Shown one piece after another: positions 35,372-43,409 of a stretch of DNA of 64,000 bases. Every line of letters starts with the position of its first letter. Positions within the stretch are counted from its first letter, which is position 1. The notes under the pieces were generated by a model. The model did no database searches, had not been told where the DNA came from, and saw only the letters and a list, made by a program, of their open reading frames with translations. Both the position numbers and the translations under genes were made by a program. This DNA is from Sphaerisporangium sp040683095. Its GTDB lineage: Bacteria > Actinomycetota > Actinomycetes > Streptosporangiales > Streptosporangiaceae. The stretch covers positions 92,357-156,356 of the forward strand of contig NZ_JBFBCI010000012.1 of assembly GCF_040683095.1 (NCBI RefSeq). The letters are read 5' to 3'.

Positions 35372-36172
35372 CTAATGCAGGTGGGCGTCCAACTCGTCCC
35401 AGTTGTCGTCGAGCCACGCGGCGGCTCTGCGGATGCGCTCGCCCGCGCCGTCCTCCCACATGCGTGCCCAGCCGCCACCGTCCTCCAGCGCCCGCGTGCG
35501 CATGGCGACGTACGAACGGTCGAAGCGCAGCCTGGTCAGGTCGAGCAGCCGGCGACGCTCGCGCGCGGACAGGCCGTAAGCGTCGCAGAAGAGGCGGATC
35601 CGCGCGCCGACGTCGCACATCCGCTGCGCGGGCTCCCGGTCGACGGGGTCGGCGATCGGCACCCAGTGGCGCAGGGTCGTGACGATGTCGAACAGCCGGG
35701 TCGTCGGGCGGGCCGTGTCGAAGTCGATGAGCGCACAGGGCACGTTGTCGCGAAAAATCACGTTTTGAGGGGTGATGTCGCAATGACCCACCAGCTCGGG
35801 CTCGGCGTCGTCCCACGAGCCACCCTCCCAGACGGCGCCAGCGGGCGGGACGAACCCGGCGACCGCGTCATGAAAGCGCCTCACGAGCCGGGCCAGCGCG
35901 GCCAGCGTCTCGTCGGTCATGACGTGCGGGGCCAGCGGGAACATCGCCGCCCGGCCGGGGACGTACGACAGGATCTCCCTGCCACGCTCGTCGACCCCGA
36001 GCGCCCGCGGCGCGCCGTCGAAACCCACCGCTTCCAAGTGGCGGAGCAACGCGTGAACGGAGAGGCTGTACGGACGCATCGGCCGGCGCACCGTGTCGCC
36101 GACGCGGACGACTCCCTCCGTCACATCACCGCCATCCAGCGATATTTCAGGAAAGGCCGCGCTGACGAACAT
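35372..36172 (-). CDS. Aminoglycoside phosphotransferase-family protein
   Basis: A 266-residue APH-fold protein starting MFVSAAFPEISLDGGDVTEG. The catalytic loop is LVGHCDITPQNVIF, with LIDFDTARPTTRLFDIVTTLRHW as the metal-binding loop. The lysine-containing N-lobe strands are short but present (VVRVGDTVRRP). The ATG at 36172 is chosen; the frame upstream to 36319 is not conserved in style. Such kinases act on diverse small molecules; resistance should not be inferred from the fold alone. Confidence 0.82.
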   Translation of the reverse strand: MFVSAAFPEISLDGGDVTEGVVRVGDTVRRPMRPYSLSVHALLRHLEAVGFDGAPRALGVDERGREILSYVPGRAAMFPLAPHVMTDETLAALARLVRRFHDAVAGFVPPAGAVWEGGSWDDAEPELVGHCDITPQNVIFRDNVPCALIDFDTARPTTRLFDIVTTLRHWVPIADPVDREPAQRMCDVGARIRLFCDAYGLSARERRRLLDLTRLRFDRSYVAMRTRALEDGGGWARMWEDGAGERIRRAAAWLDDNWDELDAHLH

Positions 36173-36345
36173 GACGTAACAGTTTAGTCGCGCCCCCACG
36201 ATCCACGGGAGGCTTCCCCAAAACCCCAGCACTTTCCCAGAAGCCCAAGCGCCCCCGAGCACCCGAACCCGGAACAACGCCGAAGCCGGCGGTTGGCCGC
36301 ACTCCCCCGCGCCAACCACCCGACACCCTCTGGCATGATTTGATC

Positions 36346-37323
36346 ATGCGTATCGGCACTCTCGGCGCGGCACGCATCACCCCCACCGCGCTCGTCAGGC
36401 CCGCCCGGTCCATCCCCGGAGTGGACGTCGTGGCCGTCGCCGCGCGTGACCGCTCCCGTGCGGAACGGTTCGCCGCGAAGCACCGCATCCCCGTTGTCCA
36501 CCGGTCGTACGAGGCCCTCATCTCCGACCCCTCGATCGACGCGATCTACAACCCGCTGCCGAACGCCCTGCACGCGGCGTGGACGCTGCGCGCGATCGAG
36601 GCGGGCAAGCACGTCCTGTGCGAGAAGCCCTTCACCTCCAACGCCGACGAGGCGACCAGCGTGGCGGAGGCCGCACGGCGTTCCCGTCTCGTCGTCATGG
36701 AGGCGTTCCACTACCGCTACCACCCGCTGATGGAACGCGCTCTGGAGATCGTGCACACCGAGCTGGGCGAGGTCCGGCACGTCGAGACCTGGATGTGCTT
36801 CCCGCTCCCCCGCTTCTCCGACATCCGGTACTCCCTGGAGCTCGGCGGCGGGGCGCTCATGGACGCGGGCTGCTACGCCGTCCACTGCCTGCGCGCCCTC
36901 GGGCCCGGCGAACCGTCTGTGGTCTCCGCCGCCGCCCTGCTGCGATCCCCCGGCGTCGACCGCGCCATGGCCGCCGACCTGCGCTTCCCGACGGGCGCCA
37001 CGGGCCGTATCAACGCCTCGATGTGGTCCGGCGGGCACCTGCTCAAGATCGCCGCGCGGGTGGAGGGCGAGTACGGCACGCTGCACATCACCAACTTCGT
37101 CGCCCCGCACTACTTCCACCGCCTCACCGTGACGGTCGACGGCGTCCGCCGCCGCGAACGCGTGCCGGGCGAGCCGACGTACGCCTACCAGCTCCGCGCC
37201 TTCCGCACGGCCATCCACAACGGCACCACACCCCTCACCCCACCCGAAGACGCCATCGCCAACATGTCCGTAATCGACGCAATCTACGAAAAGGCCGGCC
37301 TCCCCCTCCGCGGCATCCTCTGA
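36346..37323 (+). CDS. Gfo/Idh/MocA family NAD(P)-dependent oxidoreductase
   Basis: A 325-residue sugar-type oxidoreductase. Rossmann start: MRIGTLGAARITPTAL. Motifs: VAVAARDRSRAERFAAKH, YNPLPNALHAAWTLRAIEAGKHVLCEKPF (the EKP catalytic motif), MEAFHYRYHPL and LELGGGALMDAGCYAVHCLR. The product acts in the cytoplasm on an unknown sugar or cyclitol. ATG 36346 was chosen over 36340 as it begins at the Rossmann strand. It is divergent from the phosphotransferase gene. Confidence 0.9.
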   Translation: MRIGTLGAARITPTALVRPARSIPGVDVVAVAARDRSRAERFAAKHRIPVVHRSYEALISDPSIDAIYNPLPNALHAAWTLRAIEAGKHVLCEKPFTSNADEATSVAEAARRSRLVVMEAFHYRYHPLMERALEIVHTELGEVRHVETWMCFPLPRFSDIRYSLELGGGALMDAGCYAVHCLRALGPGEPSVVSAAALLRSPGVDRAMAADLRFPTGATGRINASMWSGGHLLKIAARVEGEYGTLHITNFVAPHYFHRLTVTVDGVRRRERVPGEPTYAYQLRAFRTAIHNGTTPLTPPEDAIANMSVIDAIYEKAGLPLRGIL

Positions 37324-37504
37324 CCCGAATGCCCGCCCGATTCCTCTCAACGGCAGGCGTCCCATCCCCGGCTGATCGCCCTGCATGTTCCTGGTCGCCC
37401 TGTGCGTTCGTCAGCGTGGGGTGTCCGGATCCGGACACGACGACAACCCGTGGACTCCACTTCCCGTCTCCCCTTGCGTCACTTCACTCACAAGAGGAGC
37501 CTCC

Positions 37505-38227
37505 TTGCGCACCCGCCTCTTAGCCGCCGGAACCCTGTTGGCCGGCGGCCTTGTCGTTCCCTCCTTACCCGCCGACGCCGCCCCCGTTCCCCAAGGGGCC
37601 ATCGCCGCGAAGGTGAGTAAGGTGGTCGATGGGGACACCGTAGACGTCGCCTACAAGGGAAAGACGCTCCGTGTCCGCCTGCTGGATGTGAACGCCCCGG
37701 ACAAGGGCCAGTGCTGGGCGGCTGCCGCGACCACGCGCACAGCGACGCTGCTCGCCGCCGGGAAGACCGTCAAGCTGCTTCGCGACAAGACCGCGCGGGA
37801 CTCCGCCGGCCGCTACCTCTTCTACGCCTGGAACAGCGCCGGGGTGTTCGTGAACCGCAATCTGGTCCGATACGGGTACGCCAGGGCGGTCCAGGTGGGG
37901 GCGAACGCCGCGTACATCAAGGAGTTGCTTGACGACCAGGCCGCAGCCAAGGCCGCACGGCTGCGCATCTGGTCAGGCCGCTGCGACAGCGGTTCCCGCC
38001 CGACTCTCAAGCCCACCCCCAAGCCGACCCCCAAGCCGACCCCGACGCCGAAACCCACTCCCAAGCCGACGCCTTCGCAGTCCGACCCACCGTCCGGGAA
38101 CGACCCCCGGTTCAGCACCTGCGCGGAAGCCAACAGGAACGGCTACGGACCGTACTACCGCGACCGCGACCCCGAGTACTACTGGTACCGGGACCGCGAC
38201 GGCGACGGCATCGTCTGCGAAAGGTAG
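37505..38227 (+). CDS. Secreted thermonuclease-like protein with Excalibur domain
   Basis: A 240-residue exported nuclease. The signal peptide is RTRLLAAGTLLAGGLVVPSL, cleaved near ADAA. The SNase domain (about residues 25-160) has VVDGDTVDVAYKGKTLRVRLLDVNAPD, the Arg/Glu-type active-site neighbourhood and YARAVQVG. A flexible linker of about ten KPTP units follows (about 38007-38075). The C-terminal Excalibur calcium-binding domain has the DRDGDGIVCE motif. TTG 37505 is the start because AGAGGAG lies 6 bases upstream and the signal peptide begins there. Confidence 0.85.
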   Translation: MRTRLLAAGTLLAGGLVVPSLPADAAPVPQGAIAAKVSKVVDGDTVDVAYKGKTLRVRLLDVNAPDKGQCWAAAATTRTATLLAAGKTVKLLRDKTARDSAGRYLFYAWNSAGVFVNRNLVRYGYARAVQVGANAAYIKELLDDQAAAKAARLRIWSGRCDSGSRPTLKPTPKPTPKPTPTPKPTPKPTPSQSDPPSGNDPRFSTCAEANRNGYGPYYRDRDPEYYWYRDRDGDGIVCER

Positions 38228-38240
38228 CTCTCGGGCACAA

Positions 38241-38268
38241 AGCGGCCTCCTCCGACGAGGTGGCCGCT
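38241..38268 (+). terminator. Hairpin downstream of the secreted nuclease gene
   Basis: AGCGGCC-T-CCTC pairs with GAGG-T-GGCCGCT over a CGAC loop, 13 bases after the nuclease stop. There is no T tract, which is common for actinomycete intrinsic (I-shaped) terminators. Confidence 0.5.
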
Positions 38269-38320
38269 ACACCGTGTCCCGACCGCCTGACCCTTCCAAC
38301 CACCTGCGCACCGTCCAAGA

Positions 38321-38361
38321 GCACCCTCAGCTCAGCCGGATAGAGCACCGGACTTCTAATT
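38321..38361 (+). pseudogene. Partial tRNA-Arg (5' half only)
   Basis: The bases match the 5' half of the tRNA-Arg at 38815-38888 through D arm and anticodon loop (GAGCACCGGACTTCTAAT is identical), with a few substitutions in the acceptor and D loop. After the anticodon loop the sequence diverges, so no anticodon 3' stem, T arm or acceptor 3' strand exists. It is a tRNA scar of the kind left by integration or deletion at a tRNA gene. Confidence 0.7.
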
Positions 38362-38377
38362 CTCCCCGCCTGAATCG

Positions 38378-38814
38378 GTTCACCGCCGCGCCGTCACCCG
38401 GACTACGCGCCCGGCTCCCCCTGCCTGCCACCGCTGCCCTGGCACCTGGTGGCAGGGCGACCCCGGTCCCACAGAACCTCTCCCGGCACGTGCAGATCGT
38501 CGCGCAGTGGGGCGACGCGCTCAGTGCGCCCCTGGAGACTAGGGCGGGCCCCGCCCGGGTCACGCTCAACCCCGGGGTCACGCTCAAAAGAGACGATGGC
38601 GCGTGTACATCTCGACCGCAGCGTAGGGCAGGCCATCGCGGCAAACTCGTCGCATCCGGCGGAGGGGTCTGCTGCTTGCCCTCCGCTATCCCCCTTTCGC
38701 GCATGCCCCAACCACCCTCTCACCTCCCATCTGGTGTCACGAGATCACATGCCCCAGTCGACTCACCCCCGAGCGGTACGCAGACACCCCAGCATCAGGC
38801 ACAATTGTCCGAGA
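38378..38814. other. Intergenic region between pseudo-tRNA and tRNA-Arg
   Basis: No gene is supported; long frames here are compositional. GGTCACGCTCAA occurs twice within about 35 bases (around 38557-38588), each preceded by a C/G run. Nothing else is recognised. Confidence 0.4.
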
Positions 38815-38888
38815 GCGCCCTTAGCTCAGCTGGACAGAGCACCGGACTTCTAATCCGACGGTCGCAGGTTCGAATCCTGCAGGGCGCG
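38815..38888 (+). tRNA. tRNA-Arg (anticodon TCT)
   Basis: Acceptor GCGCCCT pairs with AGGGCGC and G is the discriminator. The D arm GCTCAGCTGGACAGAGC is canonical. The anticodon loop CTTCTAA gives TCT, which decodes AGA. The T arm GCAGG-TTCGAAT-CCTGC is perfect. CCA is not encoded. An intrinsic terminator follows at 38895. Integrase and transposase tails beyond it mark it as a likely integration site. Confidence 0.95.
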
Positions 38889-38894
38889 CCCGCC

Positions 38895-38928
38895 AGACCA
38901 GGCCACCCACCGCCTGACCTGGTCTTTT
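38895..38928 (+). terminator. Rho-independent terminator of tRNA-Arg
   Basis: AGACCAGG and CCTGGTCT form an 8-bp perfect stem followed by TTTT, six bases after the tRNA end. Confidence 0.85.
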
Positions 38929-39095
38929 ACGTTGATCGGCGAGTGACACCAGCAGCAGCCGAATGCCACCAGAAGCAGCCCCTAGTCGGTGACCACGGGA
39001 TGTACGCGGGATGGATCCGAGGCCGTTTTCCCAGCTCAGAGGCACAAAATCGGAGGGCCACGGGATGACCGCGACCCTCCGGTGGTAGATCGTCT

Positions 39096-39230
39096 TCACG
39101 CCGACAGCGCCTCGGCTGTCCGCTTGTTCGCCATGTCGCGCTGCCCGTCGATGCACTTCGCGTACACCCGGAGCAGCACGTCCATACTGTGTCCGGCCCG
39201 CTCAGCGATGTCCGGCGCCGGTACCCCAGA
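39096..39230 (-). pseudogene. Tyrosine integrase C-terminal remnant
   Basis: Forty-four codons read GVPAPDIAERAGHSMDVLLRVYAKCIDGQ and end EALSA. This is the end of an actinomycete phage/ICE tyrosine integrase, including the H of AGHS and the nucleophile Tyr in RVYAK. The rest of the gene is gone. It lies 200 bases from the tRNA-Arg, the expected position for an integrase of an element using that tRNA as its attachment site. Confidence 0.75.
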
Positions 39231-39275
39231 GTGACCCTGGTGGCTTATTCGTGATCAGGCGGTGAGGGCGAGATC

Positions 39276-39338
39276 ATGGACCTCGGTGACCGGGTCCCCT
39301 CGTTCCGCTTCTTCATCCGCATCCGCGACCGTGACGCG
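39276..39338 (+). mobile_element. DDE transposase scrap
   Basis: MDLGDRVPSFRFFIRIRDRDA matches the integrase-core motif of rve-type transposases (NLLMDLGER...FRFLIRDRDAKF) with the catalytic-region Asp. Only about 21 codons survive, followed by unrelated sequence. Confidence 0.5.
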
Positions 39339-39487
39339 CCAGGTCAGACCCTATGCGACCAGTTTTGAAGCGCTACCGGCCGTGGGCGACCTGACCTGCA
39401 GCTGAGCATTCGGGCTCTCTCCGCTCGGATCGCGCCGGACGGAGGTGAATGCAACCAGAACTGCAACCACAGGAGCCCTGCCCATGC

Positions 39488-40909
39488 TCACACCCTGCGC
39501 CAGGCGCTGAGCAGTTCCTCGGGGCCGTACGCCGCCTGGAGCCCGGAACAGCTGGTCCCGTTGCGGCAGACCGCCACGAGCGGTACCGGCTCGTCGGTGA
39601 TCGCCGCCCGGTGCTTCTGCAGCGCGGCCAGGTCGTGGCCGTCGAACGCGGAATTCTCCAGCCACTTGATCGAGCCGAGGAAGAGCAACTGCTTGGCCAC
39701 CGGTTGCCGGTCGGCACCCACCAAGTCGATTTCGACGTCATTGCTACGGGTCCAGTACCCGCCGATCGCCGGGGTGGCGGGCAGGAGCCCGTCCGGCAGG
39801 AGGCGGGCGAGGGATTCCCGGACGAGGGGCTCGATCGCGCGGCCCCGCCAGCTCGTCCACTGCTCCTTGATCCGGCTCAGAGTGAGATCTCCCCGCATCC
39901 GCTCGATCTCCGCCATGTGCGGATCCAGAAACGCGAGCCAGAACCGCAGGTAAGGATCGGCCACACGGTAGCGGCGTTCCTTCGACGGCCGCAGTGAGAA
40001 TGGCAACTCGGCTGCCACCACCCGTTTCTCGGTCAGGACATCCGTAGCTCGAGTGAGAGTGGTGTGGGCGATGCCGCCGGCGGCGCGCGCGATGTTGGTA
40101 AAGGTGCGCTCCCCGGATCCAATGGCCCGGAGGACTTCCCTGCTCATCGCCTGCGGTGGAAACTCCGCGGCCAGTGAGCGCTCGGCGGAGACCAGCAGCG
40201 CCGAGATGGGGTTGTCCAGCGAGTCGCGGAGGAACTCCCAGACGTCCGCTCCGGCCTGCCACTCCGCGCAGATCAGCGGGAGACCGCCCGTGATCAGGGC
40301 TGCGTCGAAGGCGGCCGCCGGCGGAAGGCCGAGCATCTCGCCGATGTCGGCCGGGTTCAGCGGCCCCACGACCATTTCCCGGCCCCGCTGATGGAAGGGG
40401 CGGTCGTAGCTGTTCAGCGCCTCCATCATCGACAGGTCGGATCCGACCAGGAGGAGAAGTACCGGCTTGCGGCTGAGTAGGCGGTCCCATGCCCGCTGGA
40501 GCATGCCCTCGAAGGCGTCGATGCGGTCCATGAGATACGGAACCTCATCGATGACGACCACGCTCGGGCTGCCATCGGGCAGGATGTCCGCAAGCAGCCT
40601 GAATGCCGCATTCCACTGCTCCGGGGTCTCCTCCGAGAACAGTCCTCGCTCCGGCAGCGTGGATCTGGCGACGGCATCGAGCAGCTCCGTCAGTTCGTCC
40701 TCCGCCGTGCCGCCCGCCGCGGTGAAGAAGAGGTTCGGCGTCTCTGTGCGCCGGAGGAACTCCTCAACGAGGCTCGACTTGCCGACCCGCCGCCTTCCCC
40801 GCATGAGGATGCATTGACCTGGTCTGGCCGACCCGGCGGCATCGTGAACTGCTTGGAAGGCGTTGCGGAGCACGTTCAGCTCCCGCTCCCGCCCGATGAA
40901 ACGACGCAT
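39488..40909 (-). CDS. AAA ATPase with DUF234 C-terminal domain
   Basis: A 473-residue protein. The ATPase part has FIGRERELNVLRNAF, Walker A LMRGRRRVGKSSLVEEFL (about 36-53), Walker B SVVVIDEVPYLMDR and sensor region LLLVGSDLSMM. A winged-helix segment (AIGSGERTFTNIARAAGGIAHTTLTRATDVL) precedes the C-terminal DUF234 nuclease-like domain (YRVADPYLRFWLAFL, EIDLVGADR). It is the archaeal-type ATPase/DUF234 family seen in mobile regions. ATG 40909 is used, with GGGGG at 40917. A 39-bp palindrome lies 19 bases upstream. Confidence 0.82.
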   Translation of the reverse strand: MRRFIGRERELNVLRNAFQAVHDAAGSARPGQCILMRGRRRVGKSSLVEEFLRRTETPNLFFTAAGGTAEDELTELLDAVARSTLPERGLFSEETPEQWNAAFRLLADILPDGSPSVVVIDEVPYLMDRIDAFEGMLQRAWDRLLSRKPVLLLLVGSDLSMMEALNSYDRPFHQRGREMVVGPLNPADIGEMLGLPPAAAFDAALITGGLPLICAEWQAGADVWEFLRDSLDNPISALLVSAERSLAAEFPPQAMSREVLRAIGSGERTFTNIARAAGGIAHTTLTRATDVLTEKRVVAAELPFSLRPSKERRYRVADPYLRFWLAFLDPHMAEIERMRGDLTLSRIKEQWTSWRGRAIEPLVRESLARLLPDGLLPATPAIGGYWTRSNDVEIDLVGADRQPVAKQLLFLGSIKWLENSAFDGHDLAALQKHRAAITDEPVPLVAVCRNGTSCSGLQAAYGPEELLSAWRRV

Positions 40910-40927
40910 GGGCACACCCCCGTAGCC

Positions 40928-40966
40928 GACAGTATCAATAGAGATACTATCGCTATCGATACTGTC
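40928..40966. promoter_or_regulatory. 39-bp near-perfect palindrome (candidate operator)
   Basis: The arms GACAGTATC and GATACTGTC are perfect, and the interior continues as an inverted repeat with only two mismatched pairs over the whole 39 bases. It is AT-rich in GC-rich surroundings and lies immediately upstream of the DUF234 ATPase start. It also has repeated TATC/GATA words. A dimeric or tetrameric repressor site is the likeliest reading. There is no T tract to suggest a terminator. Confidence 0.65.
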
Positions 40967-40969
40967 TTA

Positions 40970-41218
40970 CCCCTGCCCGGGCGTGACGCTGTGGATGCGG
41001 GAGAGGGTGAAACGCGTTCGGCGTCCCGTAGGTGGCGCCAGGCTTCGAGGTAGGGCGGGTCGAGTGGGGGCCCATACCGCTTCAAACTCGTCACGTAAGG
41101 CATGACCTGGTCGTTCGCCGGATGAGCCACGTGGCCCAGGAATGCTCGTCGACCAATGCACCGAACATCTTCCGACGCGCGATCAGTCTTTCGGGCGAAC
41201 CCGCATGATCGGCGTACC
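40970..41218 (-). other. Unassigned coding-like stretch downstream of prfH
   Basis: Two overlapping minus frames look protein-like (RLIARRKMFGALVDEHSWATW and YVTSLKRYGPPLDPPYLEAWRHLRD) but neither is complete. They might be one gene broken by a frameshift. No family is recognised. Confidence 0.25.
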
Positions 41219-41956
41219 TCAGGCAGGTCGTTCTCTCCCCGGCGGCCGTTGCCGGACGAGAGTCTCCTCCTGCGGTGGGTGGGGTCGCGTCGACTGCCGC
41301 CATCGTCGGCGCGTCTGCTTCTGCGGGGCCAGGTCCTGATTCGACGTTGCCGGACGTTCGATGCGGGTGGGGTTGCCGCGTACGAGCTCGTCGTGAATGC
41401 GCCAGCGGGCGGTGGTGACGGCGCGCTCTGCCGCCTCGTCGCCGTGCTCGATGCGCTGTCGCAGCAGCCGCATGGCGATGCGGCGGTTGAGGCTGAACTG
41501 CCGCTCGGTGTCGACCACGACGACGATCCCCGTGGGCCGGTGGGTCGCCCGTACCGCCGTGCTGGCCTTGTTTCGATGTTGACCGCCGGGGCCGCCGGTG
41601 CGGCAGGCGACGATGTCGACGTCTGCTTCCGCGAACGTCGTGCGCGGGGTGTCGACCTGGCACGGTTGGGCGATGACGTACCAGTTCTTTCGGCCGGCGC
41701 TGGTCCGGTATGGGCTGGAGGCTTGCCAGCACAGGGTTCCGGTCCACGAGGCGGCGAACGTCTCGGCGCCGGCTCCGGTGATTCGGATCAGGACCGATCG
41801 GTAGGTGCCAGGCCGGTCACCGGGAACGTTGTGGATCCGGTGGGTGTCCAGGTTCTGCCGGGTGGCGTCGGCTTCCAGGCGGCGCAGCAGCTGGGCCAAG
41901 GCCCAGGCACACTCCTGCGGGCCGCGCCCGGCCGACAGGAGCAGGTGGACGCTCAC
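41219..41956 (-). CDS. prfH: Peptide chain release factor homologue PrfH
   Basis: A 245-residue class I release-factor homologue carrying the GGQ motif in ACRTGGPGGQHRNKASTAVRA (about 116-136), which catalyses peptidyl-tRNA hydrolysis. It lacks the codon-recognition domain of RF1/RF2, as PrfH proteins do. A basic, Pro-rich tail follows. The GTG at 41956 overlaps the rtcB stop by four bases. PrfH paired with an RtcB ligase is known as a system for repairing ribosomes whose decoding-centre rRNA has been cut. Confidence 0.85.
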   Translation of the reverse strand: MSVHLLLSAGRGPQECAWALAQLLRRLEADATRQNLDTHRIHNVPGDRPGTYRSVLIRITGAGAETFAASWTGTLCWQASSPYRTSAGRKNWYVIAQPCQVDTPRTTFAEADVDIVACRTGGPGGQHRNKASTAVRATHRPTGIVVVVDTERQFSLNRRIAMRLLRQRIEHGDEAAERAVTTARWRIHDELVRGNPTRIERPATSNQDLAPQKQTRRRWRQSTRPHPPQEETLVRQRPPGRERPA

Positions 41957-43191
41957 GGCCGGCCTCGCTTGCGGCGGTGGTCCCGGTGGTCCCCTTGGGG
42001 CGTGGACCCGAGGTCGGGCGTCTTGTAGGTGACCAGCGGGATGGTGGTGGCCACGGGCGTGGCCAGGTCATGGTCGACGAGGTCGGCGATGACTTGCTCG
42101 ATGCGCTTGTAGGCCGTTGGCGCCTCCTCGAAGAGGAGCTGGCGGTCGCCGCACACCACCAGTGATCCCATCGGTGTGCGGCGCAGCTCTTCGACCGTGT
42201 GCTTGGCCCGGCCCCGGCGCAGGGCGTCCGCGCGCGACATCTTGCGGCCCGCGCCGTGCGCCACGGAGTGGTTGGCGTGCGGCCCGGCGTGGGCGGCCAC
42301 GAGGTAGGAAGGGGTGCCTCGCGTACCGGCGATGAGCACGTCGCGGCCGTCACCCGGCGCCGCCCCCTTGCGGTGCAGGTAGATCCCGTCGCGGATCTCG
42401 ACCAGGTTGTGGCACTGGTCGACGATCGGCTCGGTGGGTTCGGTCCCCAGCGCGTGGGCGACCCGGGCGGCCAGCAGCCGCCGGTTGAGTGATCCCCAGC
42501 GTACGGCGTCGTCATGCATGGCCAGGTAGGCGCCGGGATCAGGGGCGGGGCCCGCGCCGTGGACCTCGGTGTGTGCCCTCAGGATTCGCTCGCCCAGTCC
42601 TCGGGAACCGCTGTGGACGATGAGAACGAGGTCGCCGGCGGCGAGTTCGAGACGGCTCGCGTGGTCCGGCTCGAAGACGGTCCCGATTCGCGCCAACTCG
42701 ACGAAGTGGTTGCCCCGGCCGACCGTCCCGAGACCCTCGACGTGGCCCGCAGGAATGTCGCCCTTCACAGCGGCCCAGGCGGGATCGTCGGCATCCTGCT
42801 CGGGGTCGAGTGCGCGATCGAGATCGGGGAACCGGGCGGCGAGCTTCTCGGGTATGGCGCGCTTGAGCTTGACGGGGAACACCGCGATGCCGCAGCCAAT
42901 GTCGGAACCCACCAGGAACGGGTACAAGATGGTCGACGCCATGGCCGCGCCGATGGGGGCGCCCTTGCCGGGGTGCAGGTCCGGCATGGCGGCGACGTGC
43001 ACCATGCCGTCGAGGGCGGCCACCTGGTGGCACTGCGCGACGGCATCGGACTCGATCCAGCTTGTGGGGGAGGCGAACACGGTGACGCCGGCCGACCCAG
43101 TGGCCGGGGTGGACGGTGGCAGGAGCTCCTGCCGGGAGTGTTGCTGGGACAAAGATGCTCTCTTTGCTGAACAGGTCTGGGTGGGTGGCAT
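41953..43191 (-). CDS. rtcB: RNA-splicing ligase RtcB (PrfH-associated type)
   Basis: A 412-residue 3'-phosphate/5'-OH RNA ligase. Visible motifs are AAMPDLHPGKGAPIG, VGSDIGCGIAVF (metal-binding Cys), GRGNHFVEL (metal His), LIVHSGSRGLG, and HGAGRKMSR near the C-terminus with the guanylylated His. The ligase joins broken RNA ends with GTP and Mn2+. It is translationally coupled to prfH. The first 30 residues (MPPTQTCSAKRAS) are not family-like, so a later start is possible. No RtcR regulator is nearby. Confidence 0.9.
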   Translation of the reverse strand: MPPTQTCSAKRASLSQQHSRQELLPPSTPATGSAGVTVFASPTSWIESDAVAQCHQVAALDGMVHVAAMPDLHPGKGAPIGAAMASTILYPFLVGSDIGCGIAVFPVKLKRAIPEKLAARFPDLDRALDPEQDADDPAWAAVKGDIPAGHVEGLGTVGRGNHFVELARIGTVFEPDHASRLELAAGDLVLIVHSGSRGLGERILRAHTEVHGAGPAPDPGAYLAMHDDAVRWGSLNRRLLAARVAHALGTEPTEPIVDQCHNLVEIRDGIYLHRKGAAPGDGRDVLIAGTRGTPSYLVAAHAGPHANHSVAHGAGRKMSRADALRRGRAKHTVEELRRTPMGSLVVCGDRQLLFEEAPTAYKRIEQVIADLVDHDLATPVATTIPLVTYKTPDLGSTPQGDHRDHRRKRGRP

Positions 43192-43409
43192 TACGGCGCG
43201 AGTCGGCGCCGTGGCATCTTGGAGTAGCGGGTGCTGTCCGTCAGCGCATCATGGATGCCACATTTCCCTGAGCCCGCCATGCGAGGCAATCGGTTTTCGG
43301 CCGTGCGGGCCTGTATGTCTGTACGCGCCCTCACTCAACGACGTGCGACGCGCTGCGGGGTGTTCCGCGGTCCGCACCTTGAGATCGGCGAGGCGATAAG
43401 CTCGCCGCC

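Noticed and set aside
38321..38361. A second functional tRNA-Arg
   Set aside because: Only the 5' half matches; the anticodon 3' stem, T arm and acceptor 3' strand are missing.
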